A stretch of 64,000 bases of DNA from the NCBI GenBank assembly GCA_934162255.1, contig CAKPIG010000001.1, positions 128,218 to 192,217 of the forward strand, written 5' to 3'. Of the stretch, positions 8,188 through 16,674 are shown piece by piece. The notes beneath the pieces were generated by a model that was not told where the DNA came from, ran no database searches, and was given only the letters and a program-made list of their open reading frames with translations. The position numbers and the translations under genes were made by a program. Positions within the stretch are counted from its first letter, which is position 1. Each line of letters begins with the position of its first letter. Source of the stretch: an uncultured Clostridia bacterium. Lineage in GTDB: Bacteria > Bacillota > Clostridia > TANB77 > CAG-508.

Positions 8188-9060
8188 ATGAAGATATTAA
8201 TAACAGGAGCAAATGGTATGCTTGCAAAAGAAGTAAGAGAAAAATTTGCATCAAACAATGAACTAATTCTAACAGATGTAGAAGAATTAGATATAACAAA
8301 TGAAAAAGAAGTATTAAAATATATTGAAGAAATAAAGCCGGATTTTATTATTAATTGTGCAGCATATACGGCAGTAGATAAAGCTGAAGAAAATTACGAT
8401 TTAGCAGAGAAAATCAATGGAGACGGACCAACTAATTTAGCAAAAGCTGCAAAAAAGATTGGAGCAAAATTAGTACACATATCAACAGATTATGTTTTTG
8501 GTGGTAATTTAGACATATTAAAAGATTATAAAGAAGATGATGAAAAATCACCAGTAACAGCATATGGAAAAACAAAACTACATGGTGAAGAAGGAATTTC
8601 TAAAAATATGGAAGAATACTATATTTTTAGAACAGCATGGTTATATGGAATAGGTGGAAACAATTTTGTAAAAACAATGACAAAACTAGGTTCTACAAGA
8701 GATGAAATAAATGTAGTATCAGACCAACATGGAAGTCCAACATATGCAAAAGACTTAAGTGACATCATATATCAAGCAATTGAAAAGAAAATACCATACG
8801 GAATTTATCATGCAACAAACCAAGGATATACAACATGGTATGAGTTCACAAAAGAAATATTAGATATGCAGGGAATAACATGTAAAGTAAATCCTGTAAC
8901 AACTGAAGAATACATAAGAATGATGAATATTACACAAGCAAAAAGACCATTTAATTCACAATTATCTAAAGAAAAACTTATAAATCAAGGTATAGAAATA
9001 CCAGATTGGAAAAATGGCCTAGAGAGATATTTAGAAGAGGTGAAAGAAAATGAAAAATAG
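8188..9060 (+). CDS. rmlD: dTDP-4-dehydrorhamnose reductase
   Basis: This 290-residue short-chain dehydrogenase reduces dTDP-4-keto-L-rhamnose to dTDP-L-rhamnose, the last step of the pathway. The nucleotide-binding motif ITGANGMLAKEV, the INCAAYTAVDKAE segment, HISTDYVFGG and the catalytic pair in TAYGKTK are as expected for RmlD. The second of two adjacent ATG codons has the better spacing (7 bases) from AAGGAGG. It is first in the operon and overlaps rmlA by 11 bases, suggesting translational coupling. Confidence 0.96.
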   Translation: MKILITGANGMLAKEVREKFASNNELILTDVEELDITNEKEVLKYIEEIKPDFIINCAAYTAVDKAEENYDLAEKINGDGPTNLAKAAKKIGAKLVHISTDYVFGGNLDILKDYKEDDEKSPVTAYGKTKLHGEEGISKNMEEYYIFRTAWLYGIGGNNFVKTMTKLGSTRDEINVVSDQHGSPTYAKDLSDIIYQAIEKKIPYGIYHATNQGYTTWYEFTKEILDMQGITCKVNPVTTEEYIRMMNITQAKRPFNSQLSKEKLINQGIEIPDWKNGLERYLEEVKENEK

Positions 9061-9940
9061 AAAAGGAATAATTTTAGCAGGAGGAAGTGGAACAAGACTA
9101 TATCCATTAACACTTGCAATTTCAAAACAAATAATGCCAGTATATGATAAACCAATGATTTATTATCCATTATCAATATTAATGCAAGCAGATATAAAAG
9201 AAGTATTAATAATTACAACTCCAAGGGATGAAGAAACATTCAAAAGCTTACTAGGAGATGGTAGTCAATGGGGAATGAAATTTGAATACAAAATCCAAGA
9301 AAAACCAAATGGACTAGCAGAAGCATTCATAATAGGAGAAGACTTCATAGGAGAAGACAATGTTGCTATGATTTTAGGTGACAACATGTTTTATGGAGAA
9401 CATCTTGCTGAAAAACTAAAAGAAGCAAATGAGAGAGAAAATGAAGCAACAATATTTGGGTATTATGTAAAAGACCCTAGAGCATATGGTGTAGTTGAAA
9501 TTGATAAAAATGGTAAAGCTGTTTCAATTGAAGAAAAACCAGCAGAACCAAAATCAAACTATGCAGTACCAGGTTTATATTTCTATACAAATGAAGTAAT
9601 AGAAATTGCTAAAAATGTAAAACCATCAGAAAGAGGAGAACTTGAAATAACAACTGTAAATGAAGAATATATGAAACGTGGACAACTTAAAGTAGAAAAA
9701 CTAGGAAGAGGAATGACATGGTTTGATACAGGTACACATGATGCTTTAATAGAAACAGCAAGTTTTGTTCAAACAATCCAAAAAAGACAAGGATTGCAAA
9801 TATGTTGCCCTGAAGAAATTGCCTTTGATAAAGGTTGGATAGATGCTAAACAATTATTAGAATTAGCACAAAAATACATGAAAACAGACTATGGAAAGTA
9901 CTTAAAAGATGTCGCAGAAGATGTTTTTGGAGAGGAGTAA
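9050..9940 (+). CDS. rmlA: Glucose-1-phosphate thymidylyltransferase
   Basis: This 296-residue nucleotidyltransferase makes dTDP-glucose from dTTP and glucose-1-phosphate. LAGGSGTRLYPLT near the N terminus is the nucleotide-binding signature; the KPMIYYPLS, GDNMFYG and WFDTGTHDAL segments are typical of RmlA. Length is normal. Its start lies inside the end of rmlD, after GAGGTG. RmlA feeds RmlB two genes downstream; the dTDP-sugar pool could also supply the aminotransferase at 41.9 kb. Confidence 0.97.
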   Translation: MKNRKGIILAGGSGTRLYPLTLAISKQIMPVYDKPMIYYPLSILMQADIKEVLIITTPRDEETFKSLLGDGSQWGMKFEYKIQEKPNGLAEAFIIGEDFIGEDNVAMILGDNMFYGEHLAEKLKEANERENEATIFGYYVKDPRAYGVVEIDKNGKAVSIEEKPAEPKSNYAVPGLYFYTNEVIEIAKNVKPSERGELEITTVNEEYMKRGQLKVEKLGRGMTWFDTGTHDALIETASFVQTIQKRQGLQICCPEEIAFDKGWIDAKQLLELAQKYMKTDYGKYLKDVAEDVFGEE

Positions 9941-9943
9941 CAA

Positions 9944-10522
9944 ATGGGAAAATTTAAAAGAATAGATACATCAATAGAAGGTGTATGCATAATTGAGCCA
10001 ACAGTATTTGGAGATAATAGAGGATACTTTATGGAAACATATAGTAAAGCGGATTTTGAAGAAATAGGATTACACTATGATTTTGTACAAGATAATCAAT
10101 CAAAATCAAAAAAAGGAGTTCTAAGAGGATTGCATTTTCAAAAAGAAAATACACAAGCAAAACTTGTAAGATGTATCAAAGGAGAAGTATTTGATGTTGC
10201 TGTTGACTTACGCCCAGAAAGTAAAACATATGGCAAATGGGAAGGCGTAATATTAACAGAAGAAAACAAGAAGATGTTCATGATACCAAAAGGATTTGCA
10301 CATGGATTCTTAGTATTATCAGATGAAGCAGAATTTGCATATAAATGTGATGATGTTTATAATCATGAAGCAGAAGGTGGATTGAAATTTAACGACCCAG
10401 ATGTTGCGATAGAATGGCCAATGGGAGATTTAAAACTAAAAGATTTACTTACATCTGAAAAGGATGCAAAATGGCCATCTTTAAAAGAATTAAGAGAAAC
10501 AGACTTATTCAAAAATATATAA
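9944..10522 (+). CDS. rmlC: dTDP-4-dehydrorhamnose 3,5-epimerase
   Basis: This 192-residue cupin-fold protein epimerises dTDP-4-keto-6-deoxyglucose at C3 and C5. The RGYFMETY motif, the LRGLHFQ segment with the catalytic histidine, the DVAVDLR strand, and PKGFAHGFLVLS are visible. Length is typical. It starts 3 bases after the rmlA stop and is preceded by GAGGAG located within the rmlA end. RmlC pulls the common 4-keto intermediate towards rhamnose. Confidence 0.97.
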   Translation: MGKFKRIDTSIEGVCIIEPTVFGDNRGYFMETYSKADFEEIGLHYDFVQDNQSKSKKGVLRGLHFQKENTQAKLVRCIKGEVFDVAVDLRPESKTYGKWEGVILTEENKKMFMIPKGFAHGFLVLSDEAEFAYKCDDVYNHEAEGGLKFNDPDVAIEWPMGDLKLKDLLTSEKDAKWPSLKELRETDLFKNI

Positions 10523-10541
10523 ATATAGAAGGAGAAAAAAT

Positions 10542-11507
10542 ATGAAAAACGTATTAGTAACAGGAGCAGCAGGATTTATAGGAGCAAATTTTGCTGAATA
10601 TTTTGTAAACAAATATCCAAATTATAATGTAATAGTTGTAGATAAATTAACATATGCAGGAAATCTTGCAAATTTAGATAATGTAAAAGATAAAATTACA
10701 TTCATACAAGCAGATATATGTGATTTTGAAAAAATGCAAGAAATATTTGAAAAATATCAAATAAATGGAGTAATTCATTTTGCAGCTGAATCACATGTAG
10801 ATAATAGTATAAAGAATCCATTTATATTTACACATACGAATGTAATAGGAACACATACATTATTAGAAGCAGCAAAAAGAGCATGGGGAGAAGGCTCAGA
10901 AAATAAATTTGTACATATTTCAACAGATGAAGTATATGGTGCATTAGGAGAAACAGGATATTTCACAGAAACATCACCAATTCAACCAAGCAGTCCATAT
11001 TCATCATCAAAAGCAAGTTCAGATTTAATTGCATTAGCATATCATACAACATATAAAATGAATGTAACGGTAACAAACTGCTCAAATAACTATGGACCAT
11101 ATCAACACAATGAAAAATTAATACCACATATGATTAAACTAGCTTTAAATGATGAAAAATTACCTGTATATGGAGAAGGTAAAAATATAAGAGATTGGTT
11201 ATATGTAGAAGATCATTGCAAAGCAATTGATTTAGTATTCCATAATGGTAGAGCTGGAGAAAGATATAACATAGGTGGACATAATGAAAAAAGAAATATT
11301 GAAATTGTAAAACTTATATTACAACGTTTAGGAAAATCAGAAGATTTAATTGAACATGTTGCAGATAGAAAGGGACATGATTACAGATATGCAATAGATC
11401 CAACGAAAATAAAAACAGAATTAGGATGGAAACCTGAAACAAAATTCGAAGATGGAATTGTGAAAACAATTGATTGGTATATAGCACATCCAGACTGGTT
11501 AAAATAA
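10542..11507 (+). CDS. rmlB: dTDP-glucose 4,6-dehydratase
   Basis: This 321-residue extended short-chain dehydrogenase converts dTDP-glucose to dTDP-4-keto-6-deoxyglucose. VTGAAGFIGANF binds NAD, HFAAESHVDNSI and HISTDEVYG carry the active-site threonine-aspartate-glutamate group, and the catalytic tyrosine and lysine lie in PYSSSKASSDL. NNYGPYQ and RDWLYVEDH are family marks. It is last in the rml operon. Its product is the branch point for rhamnose and for 4-amino-4,6-dideoxy sugars such as the product expected of the aminotransferase at 41948. Confidence 0.97.
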   Translation: MKNVLVTGAAGFIGANFAEYFVNKYPNYNVIVVDKLTYAGNLANLDNVKDKITFIQADICDFEKMQEIFEKYQINGVIHFAAESHVDNSIKNPFIFTHTNVIGTHTLLEAAKRAWGEGSENKFVHISTDEVYGALGETGYFTETSPIQPSSPYSSSKASSDLIALAYHTTYKMNVTVTNCSNNYGPYQHNEKLIPHMIKLALNDEKLPVYGEGKNIRDWLYVEDHCKAIDLVFHNGRAGERYNIGGHNEKRNIEIVKLILQRLGKSEDLIEHVADRKGHDYRYAIDPTKIKTELGWKPETKFEDGIVKTIDWYIAHPDWLK

Positions 11508-11517
11508 GTTAAAAAAA

Positions 11518-11550
11518 AGAGGTATAGGATTTCTGTACCTCTAAAATTTT
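11518..11550 (+). terminator. Hairpin after the rml operon
   Basis: AGAGGTA (11518-11524) pairs with TACCTCT (11536-11542). The tail is A/T-mixed (AAAATTTT), so termination may be partial and yqeK may receive read-through. Confidence 0.6.
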
Positions 11551-11569
11551 AATAAAAGGAAAGATATAT

Positions 11570-12148
11570 ATGGAATTAATAGAAAAAATACAAGAAGATT
11601 TAAAAGAAACATTATCTGAAAGAAGATATGAACACTCAATAGGTGTAATGGAAATGGCAGGAGAACTTGCCAAAATTTATGGAGTTGACATTGAAACTGC
11701 AAAAATTGCAGGACTTCTTCATGATAATGCAAAAGAAATACCTGATGATAAAATGCTAAAATATGTAGAAGAAAATAATATTAAAATAAATGAATTTGAA
11801 AAAAATAATATTAAAATATTACATGGAAAAATAGGCGCAGACATTGCTAAAAAGAAATATGGTATTAGTGAACAAATACAAAAAGCTATAGAATATCATA
11901 CAACTACAAATCCTAATATGGACACTCTTGCTAAAATAGTGTATGTTTCTGATAAAGTTGAATTAACTAGAAAATCAGAAAAATACGATATCGAATCTGA
12001 AAGAAAATTAGCAAAAATAGATTTAGACAAAACATTGTTACTTATAATAAATAATACTACAAAATATTTAATAGATAATAATAAAATGATAGCATTAGAG
12101 ACAATTGAAACAAGAAATAAAATAATACTATTGAATAATGTTATGTAG
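11570..12148 (+). CDS. yqeK: HD-domain hydrolase, YqeK family
   Basis: This 192-residue protein has the HD metal motif in order: RYEHSIGV, then GLLHDNAKE (HD pair), then YHTTTNPNM and VYVSDKVE. This arrangement is that of YqeK proteins, which hydrolyse diadenosine tetraphosphate symmetrically to ADP. In many Firmicutes yqeK lies near nadD and rsfS; here it stands between the rml operon and rsmE. It starts after AAAGGAAA. Confidence 0.88.
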   Translation: MELIEKIQEDLKETLSERRYEHSIGVMEMAGELAKIYGVDIETAKIAGLLHDNAKEIPDDKMLKYVEENNIKINEFEKNNIKILHGKIGADIAKKKYGISEQIQKAIEYHTTTNPNMDTLAKIVYVSDKVELTRKSEKYDIESERKLAKIDLDKTLLLIINNTTKYLIDNNKMIALETIETRNKIILLNNVM

Positions 12149-12187
12149 AAAATAAAATAATTTAAGCAGAAAAAACAATCTCACATA

Positions 12188-12216
12188 TTGCTAAAAATGG
12201 AAAAAAGTAATATAAT
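12188..12216 (+). promoter_or_regulatory. Promoter for rsmE operon
   Basis: TTGCTA (12188-12193) and TATAAT (12211-12216) are 17 bases apart. The apparent TTG start of a longer rsmE frame at 12188 is therefore better read as the -35 box. Confidence 0.7.
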
Positions 12217-12238
12217 ATACATATTGAAGGAGAAAGAC

Positions 12239-12979
12239 ATGCCAAGGTTTTTTGTAAAACAAGAACAAATAGAAAAAAATAACATAATCATAATAGGAGA
12301 AGATGTAAAACATATAAAAAATGTTTTGAGAAAAAAACAAGGTGACAATATAGAAATCTGTAATCAGGACTCTGGAGAATCATATACATGTGAAATAGAA
12401 AAAGTTGAGAATGAAAAAGTATTAACTAAAATAATAGAAAAACTACAAGTGTGCTATGATAGTATAAAAGTAGATATATATCAAGGATTGCCAAAAGCAG
12501 ATAAAATGGAATTAATAATTCAAAAATCTGTAGAACTTGGAGCAAACTCAATTATTCCAGTGGCAATGAAGAGATGTGTAGTAAAAATAGAACCAAAAGA
12601 AGAAACAAAAAAAATAAGCAGATGGCAAAAAATTGCAGAGAGTGCGGCAAAACAATGTGGAAGAGATAAGATTCCTATAATTAAGTCGATAGCAACAACA
12701 AAAGATATATTAACAAATATAAATGATTATGATGTAGTATTAGTCGCATATGAAAATGAAAAAGAAAATACTTTGAAACAAGAGTTAAAAAAATTAAAAG
12801 AGCAAAGTAATGTAAAAATTGCAATACTGATTGGACCAGAGGGTGGATTAGAAGAAAAGGATGTTGAAGAATTAAAAGAAAATGGTGCAAAAATAATAAC
12901 ATTAGGAAATAGAATATTAAGAACAGAAACAGTAGCACTAAATATGTTAAGTATTATAATGTATGAACTTGAAGGATAA
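12239..12979 (+). CDS. rsmE: 16S rRNA m3U1498 methyltransferase RsmE
   Basis: This 246-residue SPOUT-class enzyme methylates U1498 of 16S rRNA with S-adenosylmethionine. The N-terminal PUA-like segment starts MPRFFV and contains HIKNVLRKKQGD; the knot region shows KADKMELIIQKSVELG, ILIGPEGGLEEKDVEE and the terminal LGNRILRTETVALNML, all strong RsmE marks. I start at ATG 12239, seven bases after GAAGGAG, rather than at an upstream TTG that belongs to the promoter. Confidence 0.96.
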   Translation: MPRFFVKQEQIEKNNIIIIGEDVKHIKNVLRKKQGDNIEICNQDSGESYTCEIEKVENEKVLTKIIEKLQVCYDSIKVDIYQGLPKADKMELIIQKSVELGANSIIPVAMKRCVVKIEPKEETKKISRWQKIAESAAKQCGRDKIPIIKSIATTKDILTNINDYDVVLVAYENEKENTLKQELKKLKEQSNVKIAILIGPEGGLEEKDVEELKENGAKIITLGNRILRTETVALNMLSIIMYELEG

Positions 12980-12999
12980 TACTTAATGGGGAGGAAAAA

Positions 13000-13515
13000 A
13001 TGGTAGAAATAAAAAATCAAACATTCAAAAATATTATAAATACAATAAATGATTCAGTTACAGGTGATGTATTGGCAAATTTAACTTATTCTTCAATGAT
13101 AATGATATACTTTATAGTTCTTAATATACAATATGAAGCGGTTTCAGGAGACTTATTATCAAATTATATAAACATCTCTAGTATGATATTTTTGATGCTA
13201 TCAATAGGTATAACAGAAATTGCATATAGAAAAGAAAGTACAAGTACATTAACATATGGAATAGAATTTTTAATACTTGCAATATTTACACTACTTATAA
13301 GGCATATACCAAAACTTATAAATTGTAATATGCAAACATATATGCTAATAGGTTCATATTTATTTGCAATATATTATATGTTAAAAACAAGTATATTATA
13401 TACAATAGAAAGAAGACAACAGTTAAAAGAATTAAGTGATATAAAAGAAATAATTAAAGAAGATCCAACTAAAAAAGAAGCAAAAAGAAAGAATAAGAAA
13501 AAAGAAGAGGTATAA
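13000..13515 (+). CDS. Unknown integral membrane protein, four predicted helices
   Basis: This 171-residue protein shows a short polar N terminus, four hydrophobic spans (about residues 28-45, 58-75, 85-102 and 112-130) and a basic, lysine-rich C-terminal tail of about 35 residues ending KRKNKKKEEV. I do not recognise a family. It follows rsmE by 20 bases with a GGGGAGG site and ends one base before yicC, so it is probably co-transcribed with both. The basic tail suggests interaction with nucleic acid or anionic lipid, but that is a guess. Confidence 0.75.
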   Translation: MVEIKNQTFKNIINTINDSVTGDVLANLTYSSMIMIYFIVLNIQYEAVSGDLLSNYINISSMIFLMLSIGITEIAYRKESTSTLTYGIEFLILAIFTLLIRHIPKLINCNMQTYMLIGSYLFAIYYMLKTSILYTIERRQQLKELSDIKEIIKEDPTKKEAKRKNKKKEEV

Positions 13516-13516
13516 A

Positions 13517-14392
13517 ATGATTAAAAGTATGACTGGATATGGTAAGAGTAACTTATCAATAAATTCAAGAGAATATCAAGTAGAAATAAAAACAGTAAAT
13601 CATAAATACATAGATGTAAATATCAGAATGCCAAGAACAATTAGTTATTTGGAAGAAGATATAAGAAAATTAGTAACATCAAAATTAAAAAGAGGAAAAG
13701 TCGATATATCTATAAATTTTGAAAACTATAGTGAAGAAGGAAATGAAGTAATAATAAATTCAGAAATAGCTAAAACTTATATAAGAAATCTAAAAAAGAT
13801 AGCTGAAGAAGAAAACATATCACAAAATATAGAGATAACGGAAATAGCAAAATTGCCAGATGTTTTGACTGTAAAAAATACCTTGGAAGAAGGTTTAATA
13901 AAACTAGAATTATTACAACCAGTCAGAGAAGCTTTAGATAATCTTATACAAATGAGAGAAAGAGAAGGAAGAAAAATTGCAGAAACTATAAATATAAAAA
14001 TTTCTACTATAAAGAGCAAAGTTGAATATATTGCTGCATTATCTACACATCTTATAGATGAATATATAGAAAAATTGGAAGCAAGAACAAAAGAACTATT
14101 ACAAACAAATGAGGTAGACAAGGCAAGACTTATGCAAGAAGTAGTAATTTATGCGGATAAATGTTCAATAGAAGAAGAAATAACTAGAATGCAAAGTCAT
14201 ATAACGCAATTAAAAGAGTTATTACTAGAAACTGAACCTTCAGGAAAGAAAATGGACTTTTTAATTCAAGAAATGAATAGAGAGACAAATACGATAGGTT
14301 CAAAAGCCAACAATTTAGAAATAATCAACAATGTGGTAGATATAAAAACAATACTAGAAGATATAAGAGAACAAGTTCAAAATATTGAATAG
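13517..14392 (+). CDS. yicC: YicC-family endoribonuclease
   Basis: This 291-residue protein begins with the family signature MIKSMTGYGKS and contains the EIKTVNHKYIDVNIRMP segment and the C-terminal GKKMDFLIQEMNRETNTIGSKA block with its acidic residues. YicC proteins are manganese-dependent endoribonucleases that act on mRNA and small RNA. It starts one base after the preceding gene and is followed by remA and rpoZ, the order common in Firmicutes. Confidence 0.95.
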   Translation: MIKSMTGYGKSNLSINSREYQVEIKTVNHKYIDVNIRMPRTISYLEEDIRKLVTSKLKRGKVDISINFENYSEEGNEVIINSEIAKTYIRNLKKIAEEENISQNIEITEIAKLPDVLTVKNTLEEGLIKLELLQPVREALDNLIQMREREGRKIAETINIKISTIKSKVEYIAALSTHLIDEYIEKLEARTKELLQTNEVDKARLMQEVVIYADKCSIEEEITRMQSHITQLKELLLETEPSGKKMDFLIQEMNRETNTIGSKANNLEIINNVVDIKTILEDIREQVQNIE

Positions 14393-14406
14393 AAAGGGTG
14401 ATGAAT

Positions 14407-14673
14407 ATGCAACTAGTAAATATAGGATTCGGAAATATAGTATCTGCGGACAAAATAGTAGCAATTGTTAGTCCAGAATCAGCACCAATAAAAAGAATGG
14501 TACAAGAAGCAAAAGATGCAAAAACAGCAGTAGATGCTACATACGGAAGGCGTACAAGAGCAGTACTAATAATGGACTCAGGGCATATAATATTATCTGC
14601 AGTTCAACCAGAAACGGTAGCAGGAAGAGTTGATAAAGATATAACACAGACTACTAACAATGAAGCAAATTAA
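14407..14673 (+). CDS. remA: Extracellular matrix regulator RemA (DUF370)
   Basis: About 88 residues. The signature NIGFGNIVSADKIVAIVSPESAP with later RTRAVLIMDSGHIILSAVQPET identifies RemA, a DNA-binding protein that in Bacillus controls matrix and osmoprotection genes; in clostridia its targets are unknown. I choose the ATG at 14407 because AAAGGG lies 8 bases before it and family members begin at this point; the GTG at 14398 and ATG at 14401 fall on or next to that site. Confidence 0.93.
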   Translation: MQLVNIGFGNIVSADKIVAIVSPESAPIKRMVQEAKDAKTAVDATYGRRTRAVLIMDSGHIILSAVQPETVAGRVDKDITQTTNNEAN

Positions 14674-14694
14674 TATTAAGGAGGGGAAAATAAA

Positions 14695-14922
14695 ATGATG
14701 GTAAAACCAACAGTTACAGAATTATTAACAAAAGCTAAAAATAGATATGAATTAGTAATAGCAACTTCAAAAAGAGCAAGAGAAATTGCAGAAGGAGCAG
14801 AAGTAAAAACAAAAGTAAAAGAAGAATCTGCAGTAACACTTGCTGCGAATGAAATTGCAGAAGGAAAAGTTAAAATAATTGAACCAGATGAAGCTGAAGA
14901 AGATAGAGAAGAAGAAAGATAG
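14695..14922 (+). CDS. rpoZ: RNA polymerase omega subunit
   Basis: This 75-residue protein has the omega pattern: PTVTELLTKAKNRYELVIATSKRAREI followed by a segment with AVTLAANEIAEGKVKI and an acidic tail. Omega helps assemble RNA polymerase and, in some bacteria, binds ppGpp. AAGGAGG precedes the start by 8 bases. It lies directly after remA; in most Firmicutes gmk lies between them, but it is absent here. Confidence 0.92.
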   Translation: MMVKPTVTELLTKAKNRYELVIATSKRAREIAEGAEVKTKVKEESAVTLAANEIAEGKVKIIEPDEAEEDREEER

Positions 14923-14931
14923 GAGTCAAAA

Positions 14932-15492
14932 ATGAAAAAGAAAAATATAATATCATTAGCAGGAGATTTAGCTTCAGGAAAAGGAACAGTATCAGAAATA
15001 TTAATAAAAGATTTAAATTATGGGATTTATAGAAATGGAGAATATGCTAGAAAATTAGCAAAAGAAAAAGGATTAGATATAACAAGTTTTAATAGTTATT
15101 TAGCAGAACATCCAGAAATAGATTTACAAATAGAAAAAAGTGCTGCAGAATATGCCAAAGAACATGATGAATTTATAATAGATGCAAGACTTGGATGGTA
15201 TGCAGTGCCAGAATCTTTTAAAATATATTTAAGAGTGGATATTGATGTTGCTGCTAAAAGAGCTTTTGAAGATTCAAAAAGAAAGTCAACAGAAAGTTTT
15301 GAAACAGTAGAACAGCAAAAAGAAGATATGCAAAAAAGATATAAATTAGAAAATGAAAGATACTGGAATTTATATCATGTACATAAGGACGATATGAACA
15401 ATTATGACCTTGTTATTGATACTACAGACAAGACACCTGAACAAGTTGCAGAAATAATAAAAACAGAATATAAAAAATGGTTAGAAAAATAG
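14932..15492 (+). CDS. Cytidylate-kinase-like nucleotide kinase
   Basis: This 186-residue P-loop protein begins KKKNIISLAGDLASGKGT (P-loop about residues 11-19), has IIDARLGWYAVP as the Walker-B-like region, the lid segment KRAFEDSKRKSTES and a nucleoside-type helix near EDMQKRYKLENERY. It resembles the (d)CMP-kinase-like AAA family rather than guanylate kinase. It starts 9 bases after rpoZ, in the place where gmk normally lies. Substrate is uncertain: CMP/dCMP is likely by family. Confidence 0.8.
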   Translation: MKKKNIISLAGDLASGKGTVSEILIKDLNYGIYRNGEYARKLAKEKGLDITSFNSYLAEHPEIDLQIEKSAAEYAKEHDEFIIDARLGWYAVPESFKIYLRVDIDVAAKRAFEDSKRKSTESFETVEQQKEDMQKRYKLENERYWNLYHVHKDDMNNYDLVIDTTDKTPEQVAEIIKTEYKKWLEK

Positions 15493-15519
15493 TGTTGCAA
15501 AACTAGTAAAAATATAATA

Positions 15520-15556
15520 AAATAAGCCTATACTTTAATGTATAGACTTATTTTTT
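15520..15556 (+). terminator. Rho-independent terminator
   Basis: The arm AATAAG-C-CTATAC (15521-15533) pairs with GTATAG-A-CTTATT (15540-15552), then a T run. It ends the rsmE-yicC-remA-rpoZ unit. The next ribosome-binding site (AGGAG, 15557-15561) begins at its very end. Confidence 0.85.
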
Positions 15557-15570
15557 AGGAGATGCGAAAA

Positions 15571-16044
15571 ATGAAGAAAAAGGTATTATTTATATCAAGC
15601 ACAGGAGGACACTTTAATGAATTAGAACAATTAAGTCCTCTTTTTGAAAAATATGATTATCACATAATAACAGAAAAAGACGAAACAACTAAAAATTTAA
15701 AAGAAAAATATAAAGACAAGATTTCATATCTACCATATGGAACAAGAAAAAAGTTTTTAAGCTATATATTTATATATTTTTTCTTGTGCTTAAAAACAAT
15801 ATATTTATATTTTAAAATAAGACCTAAATATATAGTGACAACAGGAACACATACAGCAGGTCCAATGTGCTATTTAGGTAAAATATTTAGAAGTAAAATA
15901 ATATATATAGAAACATTTGCAAATAGAAATAGAAAAACAGCTACAGGAAGACTTATATATCCAATTGCAGACTTATTCATAGTCCAATGGAAAGAGATGC
16001 TAAAAATATATCCAAAAGCAGTATATGGAGGTGCTATATTTTAA
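15571..16044 (+). CDS. Alg14/PssD-type glycosyltransferase membrane subunit
   Basis: This 157-residue protein has the SSTGGHFNELEQL motif and later VTTGTHTAGPMCYLGK and IYIETFANR segments typical of Alg14 and PssD. One hydrophobic segment at about residues 64-86 would anchor it in the membrane. In the family this half binds the lipid acceptor and recruits the catalytic half to add the second sugar of a lipid-linked precursor. Start at ATG 15571, 9 bases after AGGAG. Its TAA overlaps the next ATG (TAATG), so the subunits are translationally coupled. Confidence 0.9.
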   Translation: MKKKVLFISSTGGHFNELEQLSPLFEKYDYHIITEKDETTKNLKEKYKDKISYLPYGTRKKFLSYIFIYFFLCLKTIYLYFKIRPKYIVTTGTHTAGPMCYLGKIFRSKIIYIETFANRNRKTATGRLIYPIADLFIVQWKEMLKIYPKAVYGGAIF

Positions 16045-16523
16045 TGATACTAGTAACACTTGGAACACAAAACAATGATTTTAAAAGAATATTAGAAGAA
16101 ATAGAAAGAAATATTGAAGATGGAACAATAACTGATAATGTTGTTGTTCAGAAAGGATATACAAAATTTGAATCTAAAAAAATGACACTATATAATGAAC
16201 TTCCAAAAGATGAAATGAATAAACTTATAAAAAAAGCAGATTTAGTCATAACACATGGAGGGGTAGGCTCAATAATAGGTGCTATAACTCAAGGTAAAAA
16301 AGTAATAGCAATTCCAAGATTAAAGAAATATAATGAACATGTAAATGACCACCAAGTAGATATTGTAAAATCATTTGATGAAATGGGATATATTATAGGA
16401 ATATCTGATGAAAAAGAGTTAAAAAAAGCATTAAAAAGAGCTCAAAAATTTATTCCAAAAAAATATATTAGAAACACAGGACATATAATAGAAATTATTG
16501 ACGACTTTATAACAAATAATTAG
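16044..16523 (+). CDS. Alg13/PssE-type glycosyltransferase catalytic subunit
   Basis: This 159-residue GT28 C-terminal-type protein starts MILVTLGTQ and contains ADLVITHGGVGSIIGAI and VIAIPRLKKYNEHVNDHQ, the nucleotide-sugar binding site of Alg13, PssE and MurG relatives. It pairs with the Alg14-type gene upstream. A longer in-frame extension from 15987 lies inside the preceding gene and I reject it. The pair normally sits in exopolysaccharide clusters; here it stands alone, between a terminator and the ftsEX operon. Confidence 0.9.
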   Translation: MILVTLGTQNNDFKRILEEIERNIEDGTITDNVVVQKGYTKFESKKMTLYNELPKDEMNKLIKKADLVITHGGVGSIIGAITQGKKVIAIPRLKKYNEHVNDHQVDIVKSFDEMGYIIGISDEKELKKALKRAQKFIPKKYIRNTGHIIEIIDDFITNN

Positions 16524-16575
16524 ACAAAAAAGTAAAAATTTACAAAAAATTCACAATAAAGAAAAAGAAAAACTA

Positions 16576-16604
16576 TTGCAAAAAAAAAGGATTATTGATA
16601 TGAT
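16576..16604 (+). promoter_or_regulatory. Promoter for the ftsEX operon
   Basis: TTGCAA (16576-16581) and TATGAT (16599-16604) are 17 bases apart, in an A-rich stretch of 151 bases between the Alg13-type gene and ftsE. I saw no terminator in this stretch. Confidence 0.6.
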
Positions 16605-16674
16605 AAAAAAGAAGAATAATGAAAAATGACACAAAATGAAAAAAGTTCTTATATATTAGGGGAAGGAAATAAAA

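Noticed and set aside
15987..16043. In-frame N-terminal extension of the Alg13-type gene
   Set aside because: It overlaps the end of the Alg14-type gene in another phase, and the family begins at the MILVTLGTQ sequence coded from 16044.
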